Below are positions 1 through 5,809 of a stretch of DNA of 8,976 nucleotides, in pieces. The notes below the pieces were generated by a model. The model did no database searches. It had not been told where the DNA came from and saw only the letters and a program-made list of their open reading frames with translations. Position 1 is the first letter of the stretch, and the number at the start of each line of letters is the position of its first letter. Position numbers and translations under genes: made by a program. The stretch spans positions 1-8,976 of the forward strand of contig JALOSK010000178.1 in assembly GCA_025458465.1 (NCBI GenBank). Direction: 5' to 3'. Origin of the DNA: Sandarakinorhabdus sp. (lineage in GTDB: Bacteria; Pseudomonadota; Alphaproteobacteria; Sphingomonadales; Sphingomonadaceae).

Positions 1-669
1 GGCACCGCCACCATGCTGGCCGCCGCCCGCAGCGCCGGGGTCAGCCGGTTCGTCCATGTTTCCAGCCTGGCCGCCCGCGCGCCATCTCTGTCCCTCTATG
101 GCGCGTCCAAGCGCGATGCCGAACATCTGGTGATGGCCAGCCCGCTTGACTGGGTGATCGTGCGCCCGCCCGGCGTCTATGGCCCCGGTGACCGCGAGAT
201 GCTCGATCTGTTCAAGCTGGCGAAGCTGGGACTGGGGCTCGCGCCCGGCGGGCCCGATGCGCGCATCAGCCTCATCCATGTCGATGATCTGGCGCGGGCG
301 CTGCTGGTGCTGGCCAGTGGCGGCCCGTCGCGCGAGGTGCTGGAACTCGACGATGGCGCCGGCGCGCGCGGCGGATACGCCCATGCCGAACATGCCGGCG
401 CCATCGGCGCGGCGCTGGGCAAACAGGTGCGGATGATCCCCATCGGCGACGGACTGCTGAACGGTGCCGCCGCGGTGGCAACCCGGCTGGCAGGCTGGCG
501 CGGCCAGCTGCCCACGCTCAGCCGGGATCGCGCGCGTTATCTTGCCCATCCCGATTGGGTGGCACGCGGCGGCAACGAACGCATCGCCGATCTGTGGCAG
601 CCGCGCTTTGGCCTGGCCGATGGCATGGCCGACACGGTGGCCGGCTATCGCGCGAGAGGCTGGCTTTAG
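1..669 (+). CDS. cerR: NAD(P)-dependent extended SDR, likely ceramide reductase CerR (5' truncated by window)
   Basis: Only the C-terminal 222 residues are present. The frame is open from base 1, so the true start and the N-terminal Rossmann GxxGxxG motif lie upstream; the ATG at 13 is internal. The fragment shows the SDR active site: a VHVSS strand with the catalytic serine (codons 61-66), then YGASK with Tyr at 97-99 and Lys at 109-111. RPPGVYGPGD follows, typical of NAD-dependent epimerase/dehydratase-like extended SDRs, and HVDDLARALL is a late-domain motif. The family includes sugar epimerases and CerR, which in Caulobacter reduces the keto group of the 3-ketosphinganine-derived ceramide. 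The CerR call comes from context: acp and spt follow directly, as in the Caulobacter sphingolipid locus. Alternative: a different NAD-dependent epimerase. I am sure of the fold and moderately sure of the substrate. It ends in TAG at 667-669. Confidence 0.78.
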   Translation, partial: GTATMLAAARSAGVSRFVHVSSLAARAPSLSLYGASKRDAEHLVMASPLDWVIVRPPGVYGPGDREMLDLFKLAKLGLGLAPGGPDARISLIHVDDLARALLVLASGGPSREVLELDDGAGARGGYAHAEHAGAIGAALGKQVRMIPIGDGLLNGAAAVATRLAGWRGQLPTLSRDRARYLAHPDWVARGGNERIADLWQPRFGLADGMADTVAGYRARGWL

Positions 670-696
670 CGGCTGGCTGTAACGGCTGGCTTCAGG
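658..696 (+). repeat. Three tandem 13-bp repeats across the cerR stop codon
   Basis: Three head-to-tail copies of a 13-bp unit lie at 658-670, 671-683 and 684-696. All share GGCTGGCT and differ only in the last five bases (TTAGC, GTAAC, TCAGG). A more degenerate fourth copy may follow at 697-709. The first copy encodes the last codons and stop of the reductase gene, and the rest is noncoding. The unit is not a multiple of three, so copies added inside the gene would shift the reading frame. It may be replication slippage; no function is evident. Confidence 0.7.
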
Positions 697-755
697 AGCT
701 GGTTCCGCAATTTGGCCATGATGTGCGGGCAAAGGCGCGGAACAACGCTGCTGAT

Positions 756-759
756 GGAG
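756..759 (+). promoter_or_regulatory. Ribosome binding site of the acyl carrier protein gene
   Basis: GGAG lies five bases before the ATG at 765. It fixes this start and rules out the longer in-frame reading that begins at 555 inside the reductase gene. Confidence 0.75.
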
Positions 760-764
760 TGACA

Positions 765-1016
765 ATGTCCGACCGCGCCGAGGTCTATGCCCGCATCATC
801 GAACTGATCGAGCCCTTGAATGCCAAGAAGGTGGCGCTCACCGAAGCCACGACCTTCGCCGGCGACATGGAGATGGACTCGCTGACCGTGATGGACCTTG
901 TCGCCAGCATGGAGGACGAGTGGGACATCATGATCCCCCTGAACATGCTGCCGGATCTGGAAACCATCGGCCAGGTGGCCGACGCCGTGCACGGCCTGGT
1001 CGCGAAGAAGGGCTGA
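765..1016 (+). CDS. acp: Acyl carrier protein dedicated to sphingolipid synthesis
   Basis: An acidic protein of 83 residues, the usual length of an acyl carrier protein. The motif MEMDSLTVMDLV contains the invariant DSL, with Ser39 as the expected 4'-phosphopantetheine attachment site, followed by the acidic recognition helix (MEDEWDI). The start is ATG with a GGAG box five bases upstream. The stop is separated from spt by only five bases, so the two genes are almost certainly co-transcribed and translationally linked. In Caulobacter a specialised ACP and an acyl-ACP synthetase sit beside spt and are required for sphingolipid production, so this protein probably delivers the acyl thioester used by Spt. 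It is unlikely to be the housekeeping fatty-acid AcpP, which normally sits between fabG and fabF and has a slightly different sequence around DSL. No synthetase gene is seen in this window. Confidence 0.9.
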   Translation: MSDRAEVYARIIELIEPLNAKKVALTEATTFAGDMEMDSLTVMDLVASMEDEWDIMIPLNMLPDLETIGQVADAVHGLVAKKG

Positions 1017-1021
1017 GCGTC

Positions 1022-2257
1022 ATGCCAAATCCTCCCGTTCTCGATCTGCTCGCCAAATATGATCCACTGATCGCCGAACATGCGGGTCTCTTGTCCACCG
1101 GCATCCGCGATCCGTTCGGCATCGTGATGGAAAAGGTGGTCTCCCCCACCGAAGCCATCATCAAGGGCAAGCACACCATTCTGCTTGGCACCTACAACTA
1201 CATGGGGATGACCTTCGACGCCGATGTGGTTGCCGCCGGCCAGGCCGCGATCCGCGATTTCGGCGCCGGCACCACCGGCAGCCGCGTGCTCAATGGCACC
1301 TACCAGACGCACAAGGAGTGCGAGGAGGCGCTGAAGGATTTCTATGGCATGTCCCACGCCATGGTGTTCTCCACCGGCTACCAGGCCAATCTGGGCATGG
1401 TTTCGACCCTGGCTGGCAAGGGCGATTTCATCATCCTCGATGCCGACAGCCATGCCTCCATCTATGATGGCTGCAAGATGTCCAACGCCGATATCGTGCG
1501 CTTCCGCCACAATGATGCGGCCGATCTGGAAAAGCGCCTGAAGCGCCTGCCGGCGGATGCGGGCAAGCTGGTGGTGCTGGAAGGCGTCTACTCGATGCTG
1601 GGCGACGTCGCGCCGCTGCCGGAACTTGTGGCCATCGCCAAGGCCCACGGCGCCATGGTGCTGGTCGACGAAGCGCATGGCATGGGCTTTTTCGGTGAAC
1701 ATGGCCGCGGCGTCTATGAGGAACAGGGTGTTGCGGACGACGTCGATTTCGTTGTCGGCACCTTCTCCAAATCGGTCGGCACGGTTGGCGGCTTCTGTGT
1801 CTCCAACCACCCGAAGTTCGAGATATTGCGGCTGGTCTGCCGGCCCTACACCTTCACCGCATCGCTGCCGCCGGCCGTGGTGGCCTGCGCCGCAACGTCC
1901 ATCCGCAAGCTGATGACCGCGCACGACAAGCGCGCCCGGCTGTGGGAGGCCACCCGCCGGCTGCATGGTGGCCTGAAGGCGCGCGGGTTCAAGCTGGCGA
2001 CGGAGACCCCGGAAAGCGCCATCGTTTCGGTGCTGATGCCCGATCAGGAAACCACCGCGCTGATGTGGTCCACCCTGATCGAACTGGGCGTCTATGTGAA
2101 CATGAGCCGGCCGCCCGCCACCCCGGCCGGCGTGTTCCTGCTGCGCTGTTCCATCTGTGCGCTGCATTCCGATGCCCAGATCGACACGGTGCTGGAGCGG
2201 TTTGCGCAGGCCGCGCAGATGTGCCGGCTGCCGCTGTTGGAAGCAGTCGCAGCCTGA
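1022..2257 (+). CDS. spt: Serine palmitoyltransferase
   Basis: A soluble PLP enzyme of 411 residues in the alpha-oxoamine synthase family. It condenses L-serine with an acyl thioester to give 3-ketosphinganine, the committed step of sphingolipid synthesis. Catalytic residues are visible: the PLP Schiff-base lysine Lys250 in GTFSKSVGTVGG, His144 in DADSHASI (stacks on PLP), and Asp216 and His219 in VDEAHGMGF. Arg363 in SRPPATP and Arg375 in LLRCS are also present. With a constant offset of 15 these correspond to His159, Asp231, His234, Lys265, Arg378 and Arg390 of the Sphingomonas paucimobilis enzyme, as I recall its numbering. That favours Spt over the relatives KBL, BioF and HemA, as does the PPATPAGVFLLRCSICA block. 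The ATG lies five bases after the acp stop, with AAGGG (1008-1012) nine bases upstream as ribosome binding site. There is no membrane segment, as expected for the bacterial homodimer. Confidence 0.95.
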   Translation: MPNPPVLDLLAKYDPLIAEHAGLLSTGIRDPFGIVMEKVVSPTEAIIKGKHTILLGTYNYMGMTFDADVVAAGQAAIRDFGAGTTGSRVLNGTYQTHKECEEALKDFYGMSHAMVFSTGYQANLGMVSTLAGKGDFIILDADSHASIYDGCKMSNADIVRFRHNDAADLEKRLKRLPADAGKLVVLEGVYSMLGDVAPLPELVAIAKAHGAMVLVDEAHGMGFFGEHGRGVYEEQGVADDVDFVVGTFSKSVGTVGGFCVSNHPKFEILRLVCRPYTFTASLPPAVVACAATSIRKLMTAHDKRARLWEATRRLHGGLKARGFKLATETPESAIVSVLMPDQETTALMWSTLIELGVYVNMSRPPATPAGVFLLRCSICALHSDAQIDTVLERFAQAAQMCRLPLLEAVAA

Positions 2258-2264
2258 TTTGTTC

Positions 2265-2293
2265 ATGACTGGGCCACAACGGGCGGCTATAGC
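2265..2293 (+). promoter_or_regulatory. Candidate sigma-70 type promoter upstream of lptF
   Basis: A possible -35 ATGACT (2265-2270) and -10 TATAGC (2288-2293) are 17 bases apart, each matching four of six consensus positions. Transcription would start near 2300, about 45 bases before the lptF start. If real, lptF, lptG and the acyltransferase could be expressed separately from acp and spt. The match is modest, and the gap between spt and lptF is short enough for read-through. Confidence 0.3.
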
Positions 2294-2304
2294 ATGGCCG
2301 CCCG
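2280..2304 (+). repeat. 8-bp perfect inverted repeat between spt and lptF
   Basis: CGGGCGGC at 2280-2287 is matched by its exact complement GCCGCCCG at 2297-2304, with a nine-base loop. No T-run follows, so it is not a standard terminator. It encloses the candidate -10 box. It could be an operator, a pausing or processing hairpin, or chance in GC-rich DNA. Confidence 0.5.
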
Positions 2305-2325
2305 GTGGCATTGACGCGCGCCGGC

Positions 2326-2331
2326 GAAGGA
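2326..2331 (+). promoter_or_regulatory. Possible ribosome binding site for lptF
   Basis: GAAGGA lies 12 bases before the GTG at 2344. The spacing is longer than ideal, but this is the only purine-rich site near the start. It favours GTG 2344 over the in-frame GTG at 2305, which has no such site. Confidence 0.4.
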
Positions 2332-2343
2332 CAAGCCGGCCGC

Positions 2344-3576
2344 GTGACCAAGCGCATCGATCGCTATCTGTTCAGCCTGATCCTGGTGCCGTTGATCGGC
2401 ACGCTGGTGGTGGCCGCGATGCTGCTGGTGCTTGACCGGATGCTGCGGCTGTTCGATTTCGTCATCAACGAAGGCGGGCCGGTCAACGTCGTCTGGCGGA
2501 TGCTGGGCAATCTGCTGCCCGAATATCTCTCGCTGGGCATCCCCATCGGCGTGATGCTGGGCACGCTGCTGGCCTTCCGGCGGTTGGCCACCACGTCGGA
2601 ACTTGATGCGCTGCTGGCAGTGGGCATTTCCTATGGCCGGCTGCTGCGCGTGCCGTTCCTGTTCGCCATCGTGTTCGCCATCGTCAATTTCGGCATCGTT
2701 GGCTGGCTGCAGCCGGTGACACGCTATGCCTATGAAAATCTGCGCTTCGAACTGCGCTCCGGTGCGCTGGGGGCTTCCATCAAGGTGGGCGAATTCGCCA
2801 ATCTGGGCGGCGGGCTGACGCTGCGTGTCGAAGAATCACGCGAGGGCGGGCGCGATCTGCGCGGCCTGTTCGTGCGCGCCGCCCAGAAAACAGCAGACGG
2901 CAAGGATGGGCAGACCATCGCCGCAACCGCCGCGCGCGGCACCTTCCTGGCCACCGATGATCCCGAATATATCCTGCTGCGGCTGCAGGACGGCACGCTG
3001 GTGCACAGTCCGGATGCAACCGCGACCCCGCGCGTGCTGAGCTTCCGCCAGCATGATCTGCCGATCCGGCTGCCGGAAATGGCGGCGTTCCGCAAACGCG
3101 GCGAAGGCAATCTGGAAGCCACGCTGCCCGAACTGGCGCGCACCATGTTCACCAGCACCGATCCCGTGGAACAGCGCGGCGCTGCTGCCACCTTCCACCG
3201 CCGCATCGTGCAGTGCGTGATCATGTTCGTGCTGCCATTTCTGGCCATCGCCATGGCGATTCCGCCCAAACGCTCCACCTCGGCGCTGGGCGTGTTCCTG
3301 TCGATCATCGCGCTGGTGACGTTCCACAAGTTCACCGAATATGGCGAGCGCATGGGCGCGCTGGGCCGGGTGGATCCGCTGCTGGCGCAATGGGTGCCTT
3401 ATGCGCTGTTCCTGGGGCTGGCGCTGTGGATGTATCACGTGCTCGGCAAGCCGGGTGGGCAGCCGATCGGCGCGCTGGATCGCTGGTTCGGCAAGATCAC
3501 GGCGCTGGTGTCGGGCCTGGCCGGCAGGCTGGTGCGGCGGTCGCGCTGGTCTGATGACGTGCTGTCGGCCGGGTGA
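2344..3576 (+). CDS. lptF: LptF-type permease of the lipopolysaccharide/lipid export ABC transporter
   Basis: YjgP/YjgQ-family membrane protein, 410 residues from the chosen GTG. The layout is typical. TM1 is at about 12-34 after the start MTKRIDRYLF, TM2 at about 58-80, and the coupling-helix motif TTSELDALLAVGIS follows with conserved Glu86. TM3 is at about 100-122, a periplasmic beta-jellyroll domain at about 130-275, and three C-terminal helices at about 285-365. LGRVDPLLAQWVPYALFL near the end resembles the corresponding LptF region. A tail of about 43 residues extends past the last helix into the cytoplasm. With LptG and the LptB ATPase (not in this window), LptF extracts lipid from the outer leaflet of the inner membrane and hands it to LptC/LptA. 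Here it sits between spt and bcerS, so its cargo may be a sphingolipid. It ends inside the lptG start region. A longer GTG start at 2305 would add 13 residues. Confidence 0.88.
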   Translation: MTKRIDRYLFSLILVPLIGTLVVAAMLLVLDRMLRLFDFVINEGGPVNVVWRMLGNLLPEYLSLGIPIGVMLGTLLAFRRLATTSELDALLAVGISYGRLLRVPFLFAIVFAIVNFGIVGWLQPVTRYAYENLRFELRSGALGASIKVGEFANLGGGLTLRVEESREGGRDLRGLFVRAAQKTADGKDGQTIAATAARGTFLATDDPEYILLRLQDGTLVHSPDATATPRVLSFRQHDLPIRLPEMAAFRKRGEGNLEATLPELARTMFTSTDPVEQRGAAATFHRRIVQCVIMFVLPFLAIAMAIPPKRSTSALGVFLSIIALVTFHKFTEYGERMGALGRVDPLLAQWVPYALFLGLALWMYHVLGKPGGQPIGALDRWFGKITALVSGLAGRLVRRSRWSDDVLSAG

Positions 3577-3581
3577 CGCAG

Positions 3582-4670
3582 ATGGCGATTTTCCCATCCC
3601 GCACCATCGCCTGGTACACTGCCCGCATGTTCCTTGTGCGGGTTGCGGCGTTCATCATTGGCCTTACCGTCATCCTGCAGGCGCTCGATCTTCTCTCCGA
3701 ATCCGGCAAGGTGCTGGCGGCGCCGGGCAATACGGAGGCGGATCTGTGGGTCTATGTGTCCTTGCGGGCGCCGCAGATCGTGCAGCTGTTCCTGCCGTTT
3801 TCGGTGCTGCTGGCCACGCTGGTCACGCTGGCGACGCTGAACCAGAACAGCGAGGTGGTGATCTTCAAGGCCGCCGGCCTTTCGGCCCACCATATATTGG
3901 CGCCGCTGATGGTGGCGGCGCTGGGCGTGGCGGCGGCCAATTTCGTGTGGAACGAACGCATCGCCACCCGATCAAGTGCAACGCTGCGCGCCTGGCAGGA
4001 CAATGAATTCCGCAAATTGCCCAAGGCCATCCCCAAGCCAACACAAAGCTGGGTCCGCGGCGGGGACGATCTGTTCCACGCCGAAACCGTTGCCGGCAGC
4101 GGCAACGCCACGCGGCTGGGCGATGTCACCATCTATGATCGCCACGAAAACCGGCTGGTGCAGGTGGTGATGGCAGCCAGCGCCACGCCGCGCGATGGCG
4201 GCTGGACGCTGACCAATGTGCGCCTGTTCGATGTCGCCAGCGGCAGCATCGAGGCGCGCGACACGCTGGCCTTCCCAACCCGGGTGGTGCCGCGCCAGTT
4301 CACCACCACCAGCATCAATCCCAACTTCGTTGCCATGTGGGACTTGTGGCCGCAGATCCGCGAACAGCGCGCCGCCGGCAAGCCCACCGACGTGCTGGAA
4401 GCCGCCTTCTGGCACAAGATTTCGGGGCCGCTGTCCACCGTTCTGATGCCGCTGCTGGGCGCGGTGGCAGCGTTTGGCTTGGCGCGTTCGGGCAAATTGT
4501 TCGTGCGCGCGGTGATCGGCATGGCGCTGGGCTTCGCCTTTTTCGTGGCCGACAATTTCATGCTGGCGATGGGCAATTTCGGCACGGTGCCGCCGCTGAT
4601 GGCGGCCTGGGCGCCGTTCCTGCTGTTCCTGCTGATCGGCGAGGCCGTGCTGATCCGCACGGAAGAGTGA
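3582..4670 (+). CDS. lptG: LptG-type permease of the lipopolysaccharide/lipid export ABC transporter
   Basis: YjgP/YjgQ-family protein, 362 residues from ATG 3582. TM1 is at about 15-38 (after FPSRTIAWYTARMF) and TM2 at about 62-86. The coupling-helix motif NQNSEVVIFKAAGLS follows with Glu91, and TM3 is at about 104-124. A periplasmic beta domain spans about 130-270, and three helices follow at about 278-300, 305-328 and 337-357. It pairs with LptF. The in-frame GTG at 3573 overlaps the lptF stop (GTGA) and would add three residues. Neither start has a strong ribosome binding site, which points to translational coupling with lptF. In many Proteobacteria lptF and lptG precede lptD and surA; here an acyltransferase gene overlaps the lptG stop instead. 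This supports a role tied to sphingolipids, either as a second LptFG set or as the only one in an organism without LPS. Confidence 0.86.
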   Translation: MAIFPSRTIAWYTARMFLVRVAAFIIGLTVILQALDLLSESGKVLAAPGNTEADLWVYVSLRAPQIVQLFLPFSVLLATLVTLATLNQNSEVVIFKAAGLSAHHILAPLMVAALGVAAANFVWNERIATRSSATLRAWQDNEFRKLPKAIPKPTQSWVRGGDDLFHAETVAGSGNATRLGDVTIYDRHENRLVQVVMAASATPRDGGWTLTNVRLFDVASGSIEARDTLAFPTRVVPRQFTTTSINPNFVAMWDLWPQIREQRAAGKPTDVLEAAFWHKISGPLSTVLMPLLGAVAAFGLARSGKLFVRAVIGMALGFAFFVADNFMLAMGNFGTVPPLMAAWAPFLLFLLIGEAVLIRTEE

Positions 4671-5758
4671 CCGCCGCCAATTTGAACGATCCCCACTGGG
4701 TTCCGCCGCTGAAATCGGAAATGCTGGGCCTGATTGGTGGCGAGAAATCCAACCCCTGGTTCGGCCACGCCGAAGCCGCCTTCTGGCTGGCGGAGCGTGA
4801 TGGCCGGGTGGTCGGCCGCATTTCGGCGCAGGTGGATCAACTGGTGATCAAGCCTGGCGCCCCCGGCGCCGGCCCCGGCACTGGCCACTGGGGCATGTTC
4901 GAATGCATCGATGATCAGGCCGTGGCCGATGCCCTGTTCGACACTGCCGAACGCTGGCTGAAGGCGAAGGGCATGACGCGGGCGCTGGGCCCGTTCAGCC
5001 TGTCCATCTGGGATGAACCCGGCCTGCTGGTGCAGGGCTTCGACGGCCCGCCCACGGTGATGATGGGCCATCACCTGCCCTATTACGAGCGACTGATCGC
5101 GGCGCGCGGCTATGAGGGCATCAAGGATCTGCACGCCTGGTCGCTGCCGATCGCCGGGCCTTTCCCGGAGATGGTGCAGCGCATCGTCGCCTTTTCGGAA
5201 CGCAACGCCAAGCTGGTGACTCGCCCGGTGGACAAGGCGAACTTCGACAAGGAAGCCGCGCTGATCCTCGATATCCTCAACGATGCCTGGTCCGACAATT
5301 GGGGCTTCGTGCCGCTCACGCCCGACGAGGTTGCCTATGTTGGCAAGAAGCTGAAGCCGATCATCTTCGAAAACCTGGTGCGGGTGGCCGAATATGAGGG
5401 TGAACCGGTTGGCTTCATGATCACCCTGCCCGACATCAACGAGCTGACCCGCGATCTGAACGGCGAGCTGTTCCCGTTTGGCTGGGCGAAACTGCTGTGG
5501 CGGCTGCGTGCGCCCAAGGTGAAGCGCATGCGCGTGCCGCTGATGGGCATCAGGAAATCGCTGCAGGGCCACCGCGTGGCCAGCCTGATGGCCTTCCAGA
5601 TGATCGAATATATCCGCCGCGCCGCGGTCACCGAATTCGGCGCCACCGAAGGCGAGATCGGCTGGATTCTGGACGACAACGGCCCGATGCGCTCCATCGC
5701 GGACGCCATCGACAGCCACGTCACCCGCACCTATCGGGTGTTCGAAAAGCCGCTCTGA
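4667..5758 (+). CDS. bcerS: Tandem-GNAT acyltransferase, probable bacterial ceramide synthase
   Basis: A soluble protein of 363 residues from GTG 4667, which overlaps the lptG stop by three bases (GTGA). The N-terminal half (about 35-160) has DGRVVGRISAQVD, a GNAT-like beta strand pair, then LGPFSLSIWDEPGLLVQGFD and PYYERLIAARGYEGIKDL, signatures of a family often left as hypothetical or GNAT in databases. The C-terminal half (about 195-360) is a second GNAT-like unit: EYEGEPVGFMITLPD, a cofactor-loop-like MGIRKSLQGHRVASLM, and a final GWILDDNGPM to YRVFEKPL. In Caulobacter a GNAT-related enzyme, bCerS, N-acylates the product of Spt, and genomic proximity to spt, acp and cerR supports that role here. 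TTG at 4682 and ATG at 4718 are alternative starts. The N-terminus lacks about 20 residues that I recall preceding the DPxWVPPL motif in relatives. The fold is fairly sure; ceramide synthase is inferred from context. Confidence 0.68.
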   Translation: MTAANLNDPHWVPPLKSEMLGLIGGEKSNPWFGHAEAAFWLAERDGRVVGRISAQVDQLVIKPGAPGAGPGTGHWGMFECIDDQAVADALFDTAERWLKAKGMTRALGPFSLSIWDEPGLLVQGFDGPPTVMMGHHLPYYERLIAARGYEGIKDLHAWSLPIAGPFPEMVQRIVAFSERNAKLVTRPVDKANFDKEAALILDILNDAWSDNWGFVPLTPDEVAYVGKKLKPIIFENLVRVAEYEGEPVGFMITLPDINELTRDLNGELFPFGWAKLLWRLRAPKVKRMRVPLMGIRKSLQGHRVASLMAFQMIEYIRRAAVTEFGATEGEIGWILDDNGPMRSIADAIDSHVTRTYRVFEKPL

Positions 5759-5759
5759 C

Positions 5760-5788
5760 AAAAAGGGGGAGCGGTTGCCCGCTCCCCC
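5760..5788 (-). terminator. Strong Rho-independent terminator for degP, shared with the convergent sphingolipid genes
   Basis: A perfect 10-bp stem (GGGGGAGCGG at 5765-5774 with its complement at 5779-5788) has a four-base loop. On the minus strand the loop is GCAA, a GNRA tetraloop, and the stem is followed by five T (5764-5760), a classic intrinsic terminator 21 bases after the degP stop. On the plus strand the hairpin begins six bases after the bcerS stop, but only CTCTT follows, so termination there should be weaker. Confidence 0.88.
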
Positions 5789-5809
5789 CTCTTGGTCGGT
5801 GGTGCCGCC

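Noticed and set aside
739..743. GGAAC resembling the -35 box of the alphaproteobacterial general stress sigma factor EcfG
   Set aside because: The matching -10 element would fall at or just before the acp start codon and no CGTT is there at the right spacing.
555..764. N-terminal extension of acp back into the reductase gene
   Set aside because: The extension is out-of-frame reductase sequence plus the repeat spacer. ATG 765 with GGAG gives a standard-length carrier protein.
920..1021. N-terminal extension of spt back into acp
   Set aside because: The extra 34 residues come from an alternate frame of acp. The ATG at 1022 has a good ribosome site, and the product from it has the expected family length.
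785..2311. 508-codon open frame on the minus strand opposite acp and spt
   Set aside because: It lies fully antisense to two clearly conserved genes. Its translation is His/Gly/Ala-rich without recognisable motifs, the usual shadow of GC-biased third positions.
4133..5761. 542-codon open frame on the minus strand opposite lptG and the acyltransferase
   Set aside because: Antisense to two real genes, with no domain pattern. It runs through the terminator stem and has no ribosome binding site that I can see.
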